Shown one piece after another: positions 60,220-64,000 of a stretch of DNA of 64,000 nt. A model generated the notes under the pieces. It was given only the letters and a program-made list of their open reading frames with translations. It was not told where the DNA came from and did not search any database. The stretch is taken from positions 4,103,321 to 4,167,320 of the forward strand of contig NC_044577.1 of assembly GCF_901933205.1 (NCBI RefSeq), given 5' to 3'. The translations under genes were made by a program, and so were the position numbers. Each line of letters opens with the position of its first letter. The first letter of the stretch is position 1. The DNA is from Camarhynchus parvulus. Taxonomy: Eukaryota > Chordata > Aves > Passeriformes > Thraupidae.

Positions 60220-60510
60220 TTGGAATAATAATAATAGTAGTAGTAATAATAAAAAATCTATTCGTCACATTTATATATTTTAATAGATATTATATATAAC
60301 ATATATTTTATATCATTATGTATTATTATTCTTGTTGCTATTTTTGTTTTATTGTTATTATTATAATGTTTGCATTATAATAATTTATCTATTCATAATA
60401 TTTATATATTTTATATAGTATATATCATACATAACATATATTTTATATCATTATGTATTATTATTCTTGTCGTTGCTGGGTTTTTTGTAGTATTATTGTT
60501 ATTATTATCT
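60220..60510. repeat. AT-rich tract containing an imperfect 135-bp duplication
   Basis: The segment starts with (AAT/AGT) triplets. A block with aacatatattttatatcatt then tgtattattattcttgt occurs at 60298 and again at 60433, a spacing of 135 bp, with similar sequence before and after each copy. Confidence 0.85.
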
Positions 60511-63380
60511 CATGTATTACTTTTCCATGGCATCAACATTCTGTGTGTAATCCTACTTGCAGAAAAAATTGCTCAGGATCTTAGAACACGTGAATGTGTT
60601 CTGTGTTTGTGCCAAAAGCTGACACTGACCAGGTGTTGTGCTGGCAGCTGCAAACCCTCAGTAGGGAACCTGGGTCTTTAGCACTGAGTAACCCAAAAAA
60701 CACCTTTTAGATGAAAGTTTCTTATCCATTCTATTGTGGCAGAAAAAATAGGCTGGAATAAATAGAAATAGCAATAGTTATGTTTAAACTCTCAACTGTC
60801 TACTCTCCAGCTGCAAATATTTGCTTCCAGTACAATCCAAGTGCTCAGTGAATTGGAGAATCAAAGGTGTGTTAGCTGTGTAGACACAACTGCTTAATTT
60901 CAGAGAGCAGAGTAAACAACCTGGAATGAAATTTTGGGGAAGGAAGAAAGTATTTGAATTGATCAGCCTCATTAGCAGACTGCTGCAATCACCTTTTTTT
61001 CCTGTGAAATCTTGGCTGTGTAATTAATCACACCTTGTGAGAGGGGATTGCTGGTATTTATACAGGTACAGCTGTGACAGGCAAGATAGGGTTTGGCTGT
61101 CATGCATTCCAGTGGTAGATATCATGGAGGCAGGGACAGAGAGAATGGCAGAGATGTTTGCAGCCTCCTCAAGGACTCCTGGCATACCCTCTGGCAGTGG
61201 GTACTCTTTGCTCCCCAGCAGGGTGGAATTCCCTGAAAAACCTTTAGTGTCTGTCTGTCTGTTGGAAAACTGCAGGTCACAGCCACTGAGATCAGTTTTA
61301 GATCCACGTTTTCAGGCACGGCATCAATTAACAGGGACTGACTTTAGGCTGATGGATAAAGAATGAGCATTTCTCCTATGAAGAATGACCATTTCAAAGG
61401 TCTCCCAGTGAAGGATGACTCCAGCCTGGCCCAGTGCTGCAAAAACAACCCTTGTCTGGTTTACCTTGGCCTGGGGGTGTTGGCCTTTCTCCCAGGTGAC
61501 ACAGCTGCACAGCTCTGCAGGAATGCTGCTCTTCAGGGCTCACACCTGCAGCAGCAGTCCTGCATGAACTTCCCTGGCTGTAATGCTATTTCTCACCAAA
61601 TCATTGGATGTGTGATGGATCCAGAATTCCTTGCTTTTTATGCAAGCTTTTACAGAAAGTTTTAGTTTATATGAGTTAATAAGATTTTGCTTGGCTTCCA
61701 AATGCTCTTTATTGCAGGGATGCCCAGTGCAGATGTGGCTTCCCCAATAAAAGAGGTTCTGGGAGGGGCTGCACTCAATTCTGAATGCAGCTTTGTCTCA
61801 GCTCAGCCAGCACAGCTTTGTTTGGGTTGGTGTGTGACAAAGGGAAGAACAAAAGCCTGGCGTTGTAACTCATTTTATTCCCCACCAAAACAAAGAGAGG
61901 AGAGAGAGAGAGAACAGGGCTGTTATGGAGATTATCATCATTCTTTTGAGACACAGTGGTATTTTCCCAAGGAGGCAATGACATTTCTTAATTACTCTCT
62001 TCATGGGTAGCCATGTGTAGAGATTACTGGGGGCTCAGCAGGGCATTGTTGAGCAGAGCCTCAGAGGAGGATATTGCTGACAGTACAGCCCTGCACCATG
62101 CACCGCTCCTCTCCTTCCCTCACTCTTCATTACACCAGCTAATTACTGCAGCTCCTGCTGCCTGAGCAGCAGCCCTTGGCTGCCAGGGTAATTTGCAGGA
62201 GCAGGGCTGCTCCAGAGCTCCTGTCATCCTCCTGTCAAGCTTGGCTGCCAGACCAACAGCCTTGGAGTGGGAGGCAGGCTGTGCTCTGAGCTGGGAAAGG
62301 ACATGAGCATCAAATAATGCTGGGGATTCCTTGGAGCTGCCATGTCTCAAAGGGACATCTTCAAAGAATTTGCCTTAAAATGCACATGACGTGTTTGGGT
62401 CTAATCCTGCTCTTGGATGTTCTTCTCCATGTCCAGACTAGAACAAGAACAGGCAATTTTTTTCAACTTACTGCCTCGGTTTCATTTCCAAGGAGAGAAG
62501 TTTGAACATGCTTGTGGGAAATGGAAAGATAAAAACTTCCACAGGTACAGGAGGGTTTGATCTGTAGCCTTGGAAGGAGCTTGGGTTGATGTAAAAATAA
62601 AGTACGCAGACATTAAGTAGAAAAATCATAAACTTAGGTTTCTACAGTTGTAAGGAAGAATATGCCTTAGGCAAGAATGGTATTGATAAAATAGTGAAGG
62701 ATTTATAAGGTAAGGGTGTGGTTGTATAGAGTAGCCAATGCAAGGGTTACAGATAGCTTTTTATTCACTTATGTGTATATTTATCTCTAAAACATTGAAG
62801 TACATAGCTATATTTTCACCTTATATAATTATATATTGTCTAATCAGCAAGAAGTTCATCTTTGTACCTTTGAAAAACCTCACTTCCCTCCCTGCCTGTC
62901 TCACAGATACGTATTTCTGTGGCTGTGTGTGGTTAGAGAACATGAAAATAAATCCTGCTCCTCTCTAGCAGTGAATTCACATTTTGATTCCACTGACAGC
63001 ACACTGTGATGCTATGGTGTGATAATAAACTTCCAGTTGATAAGAAGTCTGAACACTAGTATCAGCTCTGTGTGAAATATGGTTGATTCTGGGTGTACAC
63101 CAGAAAAACTGGAAATAGACTTGCCTTGAGCCACAGCCTGTAACAGCTTGGTAGCTGCAGACACAAAACCAAGGTGTTAAGAACTTGGCAGCTGTGACAT
63201 CTACCATCACAGTCCATCAGACATTATATGAATAGAAAAAACAATCTTGAATATATGTAAAAAAGACAAGTCAGTCTTCTTGGTTTAAATAAACTAAAGT
63301 TGGGGTGGTTTTGTGACAGATTTGTAAAGAAAATATCCATAGGTTATAAGTACTCAAATTGGGTGTAATTACATATTGAG

Positions 63381-63395
63381 ATATATATATATATA
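63381..63395. repeat. Short AT dinucleotide repeat
   Basis: This is a run of seven and a half AT units in unique intron sequence. Confidence 0.9.
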
Positions 63396-64000
63396 CACTT
63401 ACAAACTGAACATAAAATGAGCAAAATGGTTTAATGAATATATTCCCTCCTTAGAACTATGTTTAAGTAGCCTGTGATCCTTTGCTGAAGGTAATTTTGT
63501 AAATCTGGGGTGCAGAATTTGCTTTGCAATTAAGTGATCAATGTGTATCCTGCCACTCTTGAAGAAGGGAATGGTGTCCCATGTGTCCCCTCTGGAGTCC
63601 AGGACATGTCCCCCTTTCCTCATGTATTGAGATGTTGCATTCACAGGTCTGTCAGTTCTATTAAACACAGGTGATAGATGGGTTTTTTTGAGTTAGGTCT
63701 TATGAAGTGTCTTTTTACCTCATTAAAAAAAGGAACTTATAAGCTTTTTTCCTTTTTAAAGAGACAAAAAACAGTTTTGTCACTCCATCAACAAAGAACA
63801 TATTCCTGTACACAGGCAGATGACATTTGATATATTCAGTGGATCCTGGGTACAGTTTTGCAGGCCTGCCAGGCTTCTTGTAAGTGACCTAGAGCCTGTG
63901 ACTGTAAATGGAATTGTCCTGGTTTTTGGCTGTTCTAGGAGACAGCCTTCTCCCTGTGTGTTTACTGTCCACATTTATTAATGAATGATCTGTCAGAGAT

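Overview
The window is vertebrate nuclear DNA, almost certainly avian and most likely from a songbird. It holds four internal exons of the receptor tyrosine kinase gene ERBB4 on the + strand, separated by introns. The bird assignment rests on two CR1 LINE 3' ends (the characteristic terminal octamer-like motif and an FADD reverse-transcriptase motif), on many solo endogenous-retrovirus LTRs of types I recall from passerine genomes, and on the absence of recognisable mammalian SINEs. The exons match ERBB4 residue by residue. Their lengths (133, 123, 99 and 186 bp) and phases match exons 17-20 of the ERBB/EGFR family.

Layout. 1-11529: the 3' part of the intron before the transmembrane exon, with one ERVL-type LTR, one CR1 fragment and microsatellites. 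A short coding-like stretch of unknown origin touches the left edge. 11530-11662: exon 17 (transmembrane helix and basic juxtamembrane segment). 14291-14413: exon 18 (juxtamembrane activation segment and glycine-rich loop). 16246-16344: exon 19 (strand with the catalytic lysine). 16345-37040: a 20.7-kb intron with a 30-bp minisatellite, a 1-kb CR1 copy and three LTRs. 37041-37226: exon 20 (C-helix glutamate, gatekeeper threonine, hinge). 37227-64000: at least 26.8 kb of the next intron, with several LTRs, a three-level nest of LTRs at 54284-56482, and AT-rich tracts. I found neither exon 21 (catalytic HRD and DFG motifs) nor the alternative juxtamembrane exons that precede exon 17, so both should lie outside the window.

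Together the exons encode one continuous 180-codon block (541 bp including one base of a split codon), from the membrane helix to the middle of the kinase domain. The rest is intronic. All LTRs appear to be solo LTRs; I saw no gag, pol or env. Five have convincing target-site duplications, read directly from the sequence. I saw no tRNA, rRNA, CRISPR or bacterial feature, and no convincing second protein-coding gene. I did not find an undescribed biological system here. The most unusual items are the triple-nested LTR and the same-orientation LTR pairs that bracket kinase exons.
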